From: Didymella arachidicola | Lineage: Eukaryota; Ascomycota; Dothideomycetes; Pleosporales; Didymellaceae | Direction of reading: 5' to 3' | Assembly (NCBI GenBank): GCA_016630955.3 | Contig: CM049990.2 | Coordinates: forward strand, 1,488,001-1,552,000 | Length of the DNA: 64,000 bases | Part shown: one piece after another, positions 1 to 10,218 of the stretch | Layout: each line of letters opens with the position of its first letter | Position numbering within the stretch: the first letter of the stretch is position 1 | Notes under the pieces: model-generated | Told to the model about the DNA's origin: nothing | Database searches by the model: none | What the model saw: the letters and a program-made list of their open reading frames with translations, nothing else | Position numbers and translations under genes: made by a program

Positions 1-189
1 GATACGTAGTCCGAATTTCTGAGGACCACTGGGTGGTGCCCGTTTTTGCATGAGTTGCATGAAGACAGATGCGCTGGTGACTACAATGAGTTTGTTGTGA
101 GGTATACAGAACGCCGAACCACTTCGTAGAATCATGGCGAAATTTACGTAGGAAAATTCTCCCCACAGTATCTTACTACAACCTAGGTC

Positions 190-3076
190 CTACATGACCC
201 TGCAGGAACTACCTCGTGAGTTGCGCGAAGCTGTGTGCGCCTCCATGGCCGCCTCCAGCGTAGCTGTCTTTTCCGGTCCAAACACTTCATGCAACACCAT
301 GGAGACAGTCTGTTTGTTCCTGAAACGCTTGTGTACAAAAGTGTAGTCTGGCTGGGCACCTGCCTGAATGAGCGCAAGGCAGGCGCCGTACCAGGCTTTC
401 TTCAAGACGTCGAGAGCCTTTTCCCTCGTTGAATGCATCGAGATCAGGAAAAGGCCCCAAACTGTCTCGCCGTCGTTGAGATAAACTTCCTGGTTTGGAT
501 CCGCACCGTTTTGCAAGAGCAATTCGACCATCTTGACCTCAACGGATGCGTCTTCTCTGTATGTGTGGTATGGCATCATGATCGGTGTGGTTCTCAGTGG
601 CCGCAGAGCGTAGTCGAGAAGTGGTCGTCCTTTCTTCTGCATGAGGATTGGTGTCGACTGTACTTTTGCACGTACATATTTCACTAACCGTGCTTGTACA
701 GCAAGTGCTAAAAAGTTGCATTCCCCACCCTCGGAATACTTGTCAAAGCCTTGCTTCCTTGGCGAGTCTCTCGCATGCGTCCAGTGGTTGCCTATGTGCC
801 GAGCGAAGTGACTATTGACGCGATCGACCTCGTCGAGAACTGCGACTAAGGGCGTGTCTGGGTCCTTGGGATGCTGTTTCTCGGCTTCGTGGGCGTAGTA
901 GAGTAATTCATCTGTCAATCCTAGGATTCTGTTCACAGAAGCGGGGCCGCGAAAGTTGTCATCTGGCAGTCCCTTCAACAGGCACAGGGATATGTTGCAA
1001 AGAGCAATCTGAGGGTCGAAGTCGGTCTTCAAATATTTCTGCAACTGCTCTTGGTAAGATGATCGGAGAAAGTCGCGAACTGTCCGATGGAGAAAGTCGA
1101 TTGGATGGCTCAGGAAGACTGGATGTGGGCCATCATCAACGACGAGCAGGTCTCCACATCGATTCCATAACCTTGAAGTCCACGCCTCGTACTCGAGCGA
1201 GATTTTCGCCTCTTCTAGAGAATCTATCTGCTCTTGGACAGCAAATTCGGGGTTCTCTCGTTGTTTCTCAAGCAGGTGCAACGCGTACAATGGAAGAGGT
1301 TGTAGTTCTTCTGCTGCGATGAGAAAGATCTGTGCCATCTCTTCTTTGTGAAGGTCGTCAATCTTCTCGATAATTCGCTGAAAGAACTTTTCCAGGTCTG
1401 CGGGGAAGTTCTTGACAATCTTGCGGAGAACAGCTAGGCTCTCGTTTCGATCCACTTGCTGGATGAGTTGACGGGTGACAAGGAACACCCAGAGCCATAC
1501 GCCATCAGCTGCTTCAGAAATTTCTGCGATGATTTCTTCGCAGTCTAGGTGCATTGTTTTGGATCCAATGCTCGAGTAAGCAAGGGCTCGAAAGCGCTCG
1601 CTGGAGTGTAACCGTTCATACACAAATGTCTTCATATCAGCCTTTGTGAATTTGGCGATATCGAACACACGTCCTCTGGCTTGTACGCCCGCACTGAAAA
1701 GATATCGCTCATACGTACGCAATGGCCTACTTGAAGCACATATCTTAACACTTGGGGAGAAGGCCAGAATCTTCAACATCTCCACGACGTCGTTCTCGTT
1801 ACCGTCGTACTCGTCCAGACCATCGATGAAGAAACAGTACCTAGTGTCGAGGTTTCGATGCTTAGTCACAAGCTCAAATGCCGTCTGAAGGCTCTTCTTG
1901 TCCCACACTTCATAGTGCAGGCGTCCCAGAGCAACCTCCGGTGCGAGCTCTGGAGTCCCGCAGAGAATCTGGTATAACAATGACTGAAAGAGTGCAGTAA
2001 GACTTCTCTGCATCTCACTCCCTTGATACCAGAAGTAGAAGCTTCCGATGTGAAGGTTCTTGTCACCCGCCCACGTTTTCAAGCGTTGCTGGGTTTCTTC
2101 GGCTTCTGAGATGTATTTCATGAGTGTGGACTTGCCACTTCCGGCCTAACATCACGGGTAAGTTCGAGGTTTTTCTGGTTGTATTACGAGGCTTACTTTT
2201 CCGAAGATATAGAATAGTCCGTCGTTCGGGTCTGTACACTCCAGCCAAGAGGCGAAAGTGGTTTCGGTGGGCTTGTAAACCCACTCATTTGTTCTTTGCT
2301 CAGCATCTGGGATCTGATCAAATCGGCGTCGGATTTCCACGAAGTACAAGCTTTCTAGCACTTGGATCTGCTCTAGTGCTGCCACGTGGTGCTTCTGAAT
2401 ATCATCCAAGCGCGCTGAGAGGTCAGTCAGCGCACTGGTCTGCGCTTTGAAGTCTCTGTCAGACCTGTCCGCAAGATTAGATGTCAACGTTATGATCTCA
2501 TCCTTCATCTCATCGAGTCTGTCTCGCTGCTCGATACCCATGTCATGCTGCAACTGATGTACAGCCATTAGTCTGGCTAGAACTGAATCGTGACGTTTTC
2601 TATGATATGTCAGAAGAGTAACACGGTTGAGCGATGCCTTACTCTTCGAATGCATCCTGTACGCTGAGCCTGATCTGTTTTTGGAGAGCGATCAGACGAT
2701 CCTTGATCCTGTCGATGTCGCTTCTCTTCCATGTAGCTTTCCAAGCTACTCGACTGATTTCAATAATCGATGAGTTACGAGCCGTGAGCTTGATGATTAA
2801 TTTCCGAAGGTCGCTTGTCAGTGCTTCGCACTGATTGACCATCTTGAGGACATTCTTTTCGTCATCTGATGACCGCTTACAAACGGAGATTTGATTCTTG
2901 ATTTGCGTGTTTGACCTCCTGATATTTTCAACGATTGAGTCCAGTTCAGACAGCTCTTGCGTGGTCCCGTCGCCGGACTCAAGGATCTGTTTTGCACCGC
3001 CTGCAACTTTGAACCCAAATTCAACGAAAGTGATAATACTGGAGACAAGGCCGATGACGGTGACAGGATCTGCCAT
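190..3076 (-). CDS. NACHT-domain STAND (NLR-like) protein with degenerate ankyrin C-terminus
   Basis: Three exons: 3076-2643, 2599-2197 and 2145-190, about 930 aa. Start chosen at the MADPVTV methionine; an in-frame ATG lies four codons upstream. Intron 2 (2146-2196, 51 nt) has GTAAGC/TTAG and rejoins the Walker A motif GKAGSGKST. Intron 1 (2600-2642) would be only 43 nt; it is the one join I found that keeps frame, with a CTGAC branch site. The N-terminal 110 residues resemble the helical fungal N-terminal domain of STAND proteins (PF17111/HeLo-like). The NACHT Walker B is CFFIDGLDEYDG. The C-terminus has ankyrin-like segments (VELLLQNGADPN, ALIQAGAQPD). Family members are regulated-oligomerisation ATPases in fungal heterokaryon incompatibility and innate-type responses; the role here is inferred. 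No effector or toxin domain beyond the N-terminus is visible. Confidence 0.85.
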
Positions 3077-3088
3077 TAGACCGGACAA

Positions 3089-5122
3089 ATCGCCAGTTAC
3101 TGCTGGGTGGTAACGGCAGGTCGAGATGCGAGGAAGCGGCGATGTCTTGAAGAGGAGGGATCGCTGGGGTGGGGAAAAAGCAGCTTACACGCATGCAGGC
3201 GTGAGTTTAGTGGGCGTGCTGCACGGTTGTGGGGGCGTAAGCGCTGGATCACGAATGGGGAAGGCGTTGGCGAACTTACTGTCATACCCATCAAAATCGA
3301 CATCGAGCCTTCAGCCTTGAGTTCATCATTGCAACTGCGAATCATCGGTAAAAGCGGGTTGGCGCTCTCAGGTCTAATAGTCGATCTTGAGCTTGCAGCA
3401 GGCTGCTGTACTGGGTAGTTACAGTCGCCCATACCTGCTATGAAGAACATCAAGAGAGAATTTCATAGAGGCAACAGGCTTCAAAGGGTCAACGCGGTAT
3501 GAAGCAAAGCTTTCTTTGATATCCAGGTCTTTCGCCAATGCTGACAGGCGTCAACAGTATGATATCAATACTGGCCGATTACCTGAGCCGCCACGCATCG
3601 GTGTGCCGCGATTGGAAAGGAGGGTGGCTCGACCAGCTTCCATACTCTCAAGCTCCAGTGAGGAGTTCGAAGCACCAGTGTGAGCACTTTGATAGTCTCC
3701 TGCCGTGTGTTACCTATTAACGCGCTTATAGAGATCGAGATGTTGACAACAATGTGCTGAATTCAAGTTTCGGGGACTCCATTGACAGTTATACACATCT
3801 TTGGCAGCATCATAACGCTTTCGTTCGCAAACCGGCCATTTTCGTCAGAAGTCTGTACTTGGCCATTTGCCGTTACGCTCGACGTACAAAGCGACTATTC
3901 TGGCTGATGCTGTTCTGGATCACGGAGCTTAACTGGCAAATTCCAGAGTACTTCATCGCTTTCGAACGAGCGACGATGAATCTTCTTCGGGAGATACCCT
4001 TACTTGGCTGCTTAGCAATTCTCGCCCTCTTGATCCTTACTGTCAGGCTTGCGATTTTTGGATCGGACATAGCAAAGAGACTCAGATGTCACCACGGCGG
4101 TGGGCAATGCAACTGATGCCACAATGAAACTGTGCATCATTGACCGAGAAACGTAATCGCCAGATAGCGATGGAAGAGGCCTCAGTATTCGACATGTATG
4201 TTGACAACATCGTGACTTCTCTTGCCGTTTGGAGTTGCCCCTTCATCTACCAGACTGCAACGCTTCAGTACCGCCTGTTGTGAGAATCGGCCACGGTGTC
4301 CGGACACAGAAAGAGTTTATCCTCGTCCTGCTCGTGATTAACGACGCAAAATTTCATGTGCGATCAAGCACGACGCTGAGTGAGGCCCGATCTTGATAGT
4401 CCGCGTAGCACTGCTATTAGATGAGAAACACGACAGAAGCGCAGCAGCAGAGACATTGCACAAGAATGTGATATTCGTGCTCAGCATCTGTAAAGGAAAT
4501 ATTTGGGGCCCTCTGGGCTGATCAGAACAAGGCGAGTGGGTGAAACGACGCGCTTTTATATGGAGCTTTCCCAGGGCAGGAGATCTAGCAACCTCGCATT
4601 TTGCCAGAGAATGGAGTGTCCAAGGTGATTATTACCAGCTCGCAAGTTGCTAAGACGTTGAAGAGCCGGCAAATAGATCAAAGTCTGTGGCAATGAGCTT
4701 TGAGGGTGTCAGGGATGTCGCTGTGAAGCCCACTGCTTGCTGGCTCTTCTGCTTTGATTGACTCTTCAGTAGGTGTCTGACGTCATAGCAGGTTACCAAC
4801 ACAGTCGGCCAAGCAATAAATCTGGCCAAACAGCAAGTCATCTTAACATGACATTTTTGTCAGCTGTCATGCTGAAGCCTCCATTAGTCCGCGTCTGATC
4901 ATGCTGAGGTGAAGGCAGGGATTACTGCGCTGGGACAGGAGTTGTGGTGACTACTAGGGCTTTAGCTATGGCCACCGCGTCGCTGCGCCTCATATACTCT
5001 CACCTTCAACCCCGCACGTTCTTGTCAAGAATAGCATCTTTACCTCACAAATTCTACTTTCCGATCATTGAACCAACCCGATTTCACCGAGCGACGCAAA
5101 ATCACTTTACAACAGCGCCTCA
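3089..5122. other. Long gene-poor spacer between the NACHT gene and the AT-hook gene
   Basis: This 2-kb stretch holds only short overlapping frames. The best is 3754-4116 on the plus strand: 120 codons, ATG start, a hydrophobic segment near its C-terminus (LLGCLAILALLILTVRLAIF) and no recognised domain. I do not call it a gene. The stretch presumably holds the promoters of both flanking genes, which point away from each other. Confidence 0.5.
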
Positions 5123-6577
5123 ATGCCTCCTAAAGCGCAAACAAGCGCGGCGCGTCGTGGCCGCCCTGCCAGGACCGCTGCGCCAGCGGTCCCAGTAGCC
5201 GTCGTGGTACCTCCCAGCCCCAAGAAACGCGGTCGCCCAGCAAAGATCGATCCTGTAGCAGCAGCACCCATCGAACCGCCGAGGAAGCGCGGCCGTCCCT
5301 CCAAGGTACAAGCTGATGAGCCAATTGCGCAAATCGATCAGGCCATCAAGCGCGGTCGCCGCTCAGTCGCAGCTGCTCAGGAGGTTGTTGCAGAGGCGCC
5401 TGTTTCCATAAAGAAGCGCACTGGCAGGCCTTCGAAGGCTGTGGCCGTTGCTGAAGTACCTGCTGCGCCTAAGAATCGTGGTGGTCGCCCTCGCAAGGAA
5501 TATGCGGCCCCTGCCACACCCAAGCGTCGCGGTCGCCCTGCACTCAACTTGAATCGCGTTGTTGGATCTCCGCGCGTTGCAAAGCCCTCCTCACCATGCT
5601 CCAAGCCCGCCGCCAGAGCACCTCCCAAGCTTGCTACTGCACCCCGCATCAACCCCAAGATGCGCTCGAGCCTTCGCACACGTACAGCGCCTGTCAAGAA
5701 GAAGATCACCGTCGATCCTGTGAAGAAGAGACGCGGCAGACCAAGTAATATCGAAATCGAGCAGGCCGCAACATCCAACAAGGTAGTCAGCCGTGGTCGT
5801 AAAGCTAGCGCGCCTGTCTCGGTCGCTCCAGCCAAGAAGGTGTCCGCACGCCCCAAGACCACCGTGTCTCGCAAGCGCCGCGGCTACACGTCATTTGAGG
5901 TCGCGGACAAGTTCGCTGCGCAAGTAAAGCAGTACATTGTGGATCTCCAAGCCAAGGATGCAGCCAATGCTGCTGCCGCGGCTGGTGAGGCTGATGATGA
6001 GAACGAGGACATCGATATCGAAGTTGAGCTTGGCATAGAGGATGTCATCGGTCCCTCTGACGACCCCCAAGACGATGTTGAGCTAAATCATGTCGCCGCG
6101 GAGCTTGCCGAGGACGAAGAGGAGGACGAGGGCGAGCACGTGCCCACCGACTCTGCGGCGGTCGCTGAGGCAGCAACGCCCGCCCGAGAGCAGCTCGAAG
6201 ATGACACAGATGGCGCAGCAGAGCTTGCTCCCGAGAGCGACGACTTCGAGGACGAGACCGAGCTTCCCTCTGAGACCGCTGTGCTCGCCGAGATCGCAGC
6301 TGTGCAGGATGATCTCGATGCACAAGACGATACCGAGCAGGATGTTGAGATGTCTGAGGTTGCCCAGGCAGGGTTCGAACGCAAAAGCTCCGCCAGCCAC
6401 CGGTCAGTCGATTTTCACGAGGAGATCACTGAGGTATTATCGATCCCGCAAATCGATGGCTCGAGGGAGGTTGAGGTCTTCCACGCTCACGTTGACGAGC
6501 ACGATCACATCTTCCAAGCACCCGTGCCTGAGCCTGTGGCAGGTCTCAGTGGTGGGTCATTGTCTAGTGGATTCTGA
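5123..6577 (+). CDS. AT-hook DNA-binding protein with acidic C-terminus
   Basis: Single exon, 484 aa, ATG start directly followed by the first basic motif. The N-terminal 230 residues carry at least six AT-hook cores of the GRP type (RRGRPAR, KKRGRPAK, RKRGRPSK, GGRPRKE, KRRGRPAL, KRRGRPSN) plus degenerate versions (KRGRRS, KRTGRPSK), spaced 15-40 residues apart in Ala/Pro-rich linkers. From about residue 285 the protein becomes strongly acidic (runs such as EDEEEDEGE). AT-hooks bind the minor groove of AT-rich DNA, so a nuclear chromatin-architecture role is likely. The acidic tail could contact histones; that is inference. No catalytic domain is visible. The repeats are perfect enough that slippage alleles are plausible. 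Confidence 0.85.
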   Translation: MPPKAQTSAARRGRPARTAAPAVPVAVVVPPSPKKRGRPAKIDPVAAAPIEPPRKRGRPSKVQADEPIAQIDQAIKRGRRSVAAAQEVVAEAPVSIKKRTGRPSKAVAVAEVPAAPKNRGGRPRKEYAAPATPKRRGRPALNLNRVVGSPRVAKPSSPCSKPAARAPPKLATAPRINPKMRSSLRTRTAPVKKKITVDPVKKRRGRPSNIEIEQAATSNKVVSRGRKASAPVSVAPAKKVSARPKTTVSRKRRGYTSFEVADKFAAQVKQYIVDLQAKDAANAAAAAGEADDENEDIDIEVELGIEDVIGPSDDPQDDVELNHVAAELAEDEEEDEGEHVPTDSAAVAEAATPAREQLEDDTDGAAELAPESDDFEDETELPSETAVLAEIAAVQDDLDAQDDTEQDVEMSEVAQAGFERKSSASHRSVDFHEEITEVLSIPQIDGSREVEVFHAHVDEHDHIFQAPVPEPVAGLSGGSLSSGF

Positions 6578-7032
6578 TGTACTGGCCTACAATGACATCG
6601 TTGCAACGCAACGCCTTCATACTATTGCCTTCTGAGACATGTCGGGTGGACATGTGTGCTTCCAAACACATCACAGCAAAGGGACGTTCAAGGCGCATCT
6701 TTACACGTTCTGCCGTGCGGATGCCGTAATCAATTCATTCTTCTGGGCGTAGAAGGCCCTTGTCGAGTTTGCATACTCTATCCCTTTGTGCTCGTCTCGA
6801 TAATTGCCGAGAATAACATTCCTCCTTTTGTTCGACCTTTCACGATAGCGTGCGCGATTGATTCTGCTGCTTTTAAGATGTGTCTCATGCTGAATGTCGG
6901 CCAGTCGTCAAGCAACAGTCAGTTTCCGCGAGATCTGAAAGCGAGCCATCCCGGGCCACCTTTGAATCCCCAGAGCGTCAAAAGCTAGGCAAGCATCTGC
7001 TTGAACGCATCAATCCTTCCTGATTAACCATC
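6578..7032. other. Convergent intergenic spacer
   Basis: The 455 bp between the AT-hook gene and the P450 gene contain short frames (for example 6656-6988, plus) without recognisable domains. Likely 3' untranslated regions of the two converging genes. Confidence 0.5.
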
Positions 7033-8685
7033 TCAATTCAACCACACCATCGTCCTCTCGCAATCCTCAACAATCGCTTGACGATGCCCCTCACTCCTCG
7101 GCCTGAACTTAACCTTGAACGGCTCGCTCCCCAGCAGCAGCCCTCCATGAAACCCTGTCTCGACACTCAAATCCAGCTCCCCTTCCTTCGCCACAACATC
7201 AAACGCCCAGACCAGCTTCGCCGCCATAGCCAGGAACCCGTTCTGAGCAAACAAATTACCCGGACACTGACGACGGCCGCTCCCGAAAGCGTAGGAAATC
7301 TTGCGACTTTCGGCTTGACACTCGGCCGCTGATAGAGAGGTGCCGTAGGGGTTATCGAGGTAGCGGTCTGGATTGAATGTATCAGGAGAAGGGAAGAGAG
7401 AGGGGTCGTGTGAGTCGATCCAGATATTCTGCAAGATCGTGGTGCCCTTGGGGATGAAGTAGCCGCGGAAAGTGTCGTCGGCGTCGAGCGTGTGTGGGAG
7501 GTTGACGGGAGCTACTGGACGCCAGCGCAGTACCTGCAAGAGTTAGTTGTCGTCTGAATTTCTGTGCCGTGTGTGGCTCACTTCGAAGAAACAAGCTTTC
7601 AGATACGGCAGCTTGTCCAGATCATCGACTCCCGGTGGCTTGCCTGGCTCAGATACACTATCCACCTCAGCCTGGGCGCGTTTGAGAACCTCCGGATGAG
7701 CGGCAAGTGCTTTGATGAAGGACAGAGAGCTCAGGTAGGTGGTATCTACAGCAGCTTCGAACAACCCACCACCTAGGTACGCAAGCTGGTGATCGTCGAA
7801 GCCAGTCTTACTGTCCTGCTCTTGCACGAGTCTTGCCATCAGGGACAAGAATCCCTCGGGTCTTGGGTTTCTTCCAGCTTCGTGCACCTTCAACTCATTT
7901 TTCGCTGAGTCCAACATGATCTTGTAGAAGTATTGTTGATTCCTCCGCAGTGCGGCTGCCTGTCCCTTCCACTTTACCAAGAAAGCGGGCACGTACTTGA
8001 GTATAGGGAACATGCCAACTGGAGGCGCAGATCCAGGGTTGAGTAGTTCTAGCCAATTTTTCTGATTGTCGTAAAAGAGCTTCGTCAGGTCCTTGTCTTT
8101 CTGGGCACCTCGGTGACCGCAGATTGCTGTGAGCGGAGTGCCCATACCCCAGTTATGGAGGTGGTCCTCGAACTTCTCTGGACTCTTGATCAAGTTGTAC
8201 GAGAAGTATGCTGCAGCAGCGTTCTGCAAGGGCAGAGCCTGTTCACAGCCAGCCGGACCAAGGAGAAGTCTTAATGCGGACCGAAATCGTTTCAGATACG
8301 CATCGTTCTGCAAGAAGAGGATATGTTGAGTATTCTGAACGATATGCTCTCGGAAGATGTAATCTGTCGGTCGACTAGAATAAATGTTTCCTCTCTTCTC
8401 GAGCAGCTCTCGAACGACTTCGGCACTATTGAGGACGACTAGATTTGTAGGACCGGCTTTCAGACCAACAATATCGCCGTATGTTTCACGCCATTCTGTG
8501 AACTTGATGTGAAGTTTGTCGGAGGCGAAGTGATGAACATTGCCTATCAATGGCAGGCAAGAAGGTCCAGGTGGGTAATTTTTGGAGGGCAGAGACTTGA
8601 GTGAGAAGCGTACTAGAGAAACAAGAGTGTACACGAGGACATAGCCAACGGCAGTCTGGACCAATACCTCGTTGCTGAAAGCCAT
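7033..8685 (-). CDS. Cytochrome P450 monooxygenase
   Basis: Two exons, 8685-7582 and 7533-7033, joined across a 48-nt GTGAGC...CAG intron in phase 0; 534 aa. The start at 8685 (MAFSNEV) gives a single N-terminal membrane anchor followed by the proline-rich hinge NYPPGPSCLPLIGN, as in ER-bound class II P450s. Visible motifs: I-helix AAVDTT near residue 311, ExxR as EVLR (368-371, restored across the splice), PERF-region FNPDRY, and heme ligand FGSGRRQCPG with Cys458. It needs NADPH-P450 reductase. The substrate cannot be read from sequence; the general type resembles fungal OrdA-like or secondary-metabolite P450s. No backbone synthase is present in the window, so this is not evidently a biosynthetic cluster. 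A pogo transposon lies 198 bp upstream of the ATG. Confidence 0.93.
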
Positions 8686-8883
8686 GGTTGAGTTGTTGAG
8701 CGATGGCGAGCAATTGGGATCAAGGCGAACGGCTATCACAGCCCTGGACGCGAGGCACTATAACCCACGGAATTACCCCGGCAGCTTAAACTGCAAGCTG
8801 TCAGCAAAGCATATCTGTCCTACTTAGCTACAGGGTGGATTGATCCTTCAAGGGTTAGCGCCAAGCCGGCTTATCCTCTTGTA

Positions 8884-8926
8884 CCGTGTCCGTGCACTCA
8901 ATGCACGCCGTCAGTCAATGCACGCG
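8884..8926 (+). repeat. Left terminal inverted repeat of the pogo element
   Basis: Begins CCGTGTCCGTGCAC and contains a short internal direct repeat (TCAATGCACG twice). Matches the right end inverted with a single T/G mismatch at position 15. Confidence 0.95.
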
Positions 8927-9034
8927 CATCACCAAAACGGGCTACAGAGACTTGAGGCTGTAGAGCCACACACAACAGCTTGTATTACAGGATAACTTAG
9001 TGGAGCATTCTATCAACCTATAGAACAAACTTTC

Positions 9035-9793
9035 TTACCAAAACTTTCTTGGCCGAAGGATTTTGCGGCCGCGAGTGTTGGTTTGGTGTGGAGGTGTTGG
9101 CGTACGCGCTATGCGCGAGGCACCAGCTACATCATCCCCAGCACTACGTTTCTGCTTCTTCTTTGGTGCTTCTTTCTCCAGAGCCTTGCGCTTGCCTATA
9201 GAGGGCTTTCGTATAGCTTTTTGAGAGTTGCGAGCTTGCCTTTGACGCTCTCTCTCAGCCTTGCGTTCAGCGACTTCCTTAGCCTTCCTAGCCTTCTGCT
9301 GGTCACGCTCTTCCTTCTCCCTTGCGCGCGCATCACGCTTCTCCTGCGCAATCTTCTCATTGTATAGCTTATTAGCCTTAGCAAGCTCCTTCATGTCAGC
9401 TTTCTCCTTCTCGTCTGCCTCTCGCTCCTCCCTTGCAAGCCTCATGCGGGTCTTGGCTTCCCTGAATGACCGAGGAGTCCACATCATTGAAGGCCCCCAG
9501 TACTCATAGTGTTGCAGCAGGTCTAGAGACTTGCCCTTCATCTTTCTCCTTTTCTTAACAGTAAGAGCGTCAAGCAGGCCCTCATTTTCGCTCTGTAGAA
9601 GGGTGTTCTGTATGGCCATGTGGTGGAGCGATTGCCGAACAATAGATGCGTCCTTCTCTGAGGCACTACTCAACGCGCGTTTTATGACTGTATTCAGTTT
9701 CTGCCATGCCTCGCCGCCGTATGTAGGAGCTTCCTCTGAAGCGTTGCTAGAGGTGTCTGAGTCGTCGTTGGTGAAGCGATCGAGTATAACATT
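9035..9793 (-). pseudogene. pogo transposase, C-terminal fragment downstream of the LINE
   Basis: Open frame of 252 codons plus stop, beginning directly after the target duplication at 9794-9807. It continues the frame of 15854-16984 exactly. It encodes the tail typical of fungal pogo/Fot1 transposases: a Ser/Thr-rich linker, a conserved segment around LLQSENEGLLDAL and KKRRKMKGKSLDLL, then a long Lys/Arg/Glu-rich coiled segment ending in GRKILRPRKFW. No frameshift or stop is seen, so the LINE insertion is the only visible lesion. As an isolated fragment it lacks the catalytic core. Confidence 0.9.
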
Positions 9794-9807
9794 GGGGTTA
9801 AATGGGT
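9794..9807. repeat. Target-site duplication of LINE A, copy at LINE 3' end
   Basis: GGGGTTAAATGGGT, identical to 15854-15867. The outer few bases (GGGT) merge with the TTGG tail, so the true duplication may be 11-14 bp. Confidence 0.9.
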
Positions 9808-10086
9808 TGGTTGGTTGGTTGGTTGGTATTCATTTTTCGTCTAGTTGATGTGGAATAAGTCCATCATCTCGCCTCCCGAAGGGCATGTACGACGTGCTAA
9901 GCTATGGAATTACAGTGCTGATACACTACCTTAGAAAGCATTTCCTGCCTGCGCGGGTATTGTTACCATTTCAGAACTACAGCTCCCCGTCCAGTTGGGG
10001 AGGCTAAGCGATGTATGTATATTAGGGTAATTTCCTTGCATTCTGAGGCATATATGTGCCGTAGGAGAGAGAGAAAGAGACATCGT

Positions 10087-10143
10087 GTGAGTGGAGGGGG
10101 TGGAGGGGTGGAGGGGTGGAGGGGTGGAGGGGTGGAGGGGTGA
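10087..10143 (+). repeat. G-rich minisatellite in LINE A 3' untranslated region
   Basis: About six consecutive GGGGTGGA-type 8-bp units on the plus strand (C-rich in the LINE transcript). The plus strand has many G3-4 runs with short loops, a pattern that can fold into a G-quadruplex; folding is inference. Confidence 0.85.
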
Positions 10144-10218
10144 AGAGTGTTGCATCGATTGTGCTGGACCTAGCAGAACTAGGTGCAGGTGTTTGCTGCT
10201 GTTGCAGGGCTGCAGGAG

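Noticed and set aside
3754..4116. 120-codon frame with a hydrophobic C-terminus
   Set aside because: One hydrophobic stretch alone does not support a gene; no family resemblance.
6363..6380. GGGTTCGAAC-like sequence resembling a tRNA T-loop
   Set aside because: Lies inside the AT-hook coding frame and lacks the other tRNA arms.
6083..6400. Overlapping frames antisense to the AT-hook protein
   Set aside because: Long antisense frames arise from the repetitive acidic codons; no independent support.
7033..8685. P450 as part of a biosynthetic gene cluster
   Set aside because: No polyketide, peptide or terpene synthase and no cluster regulator is visible in the window.
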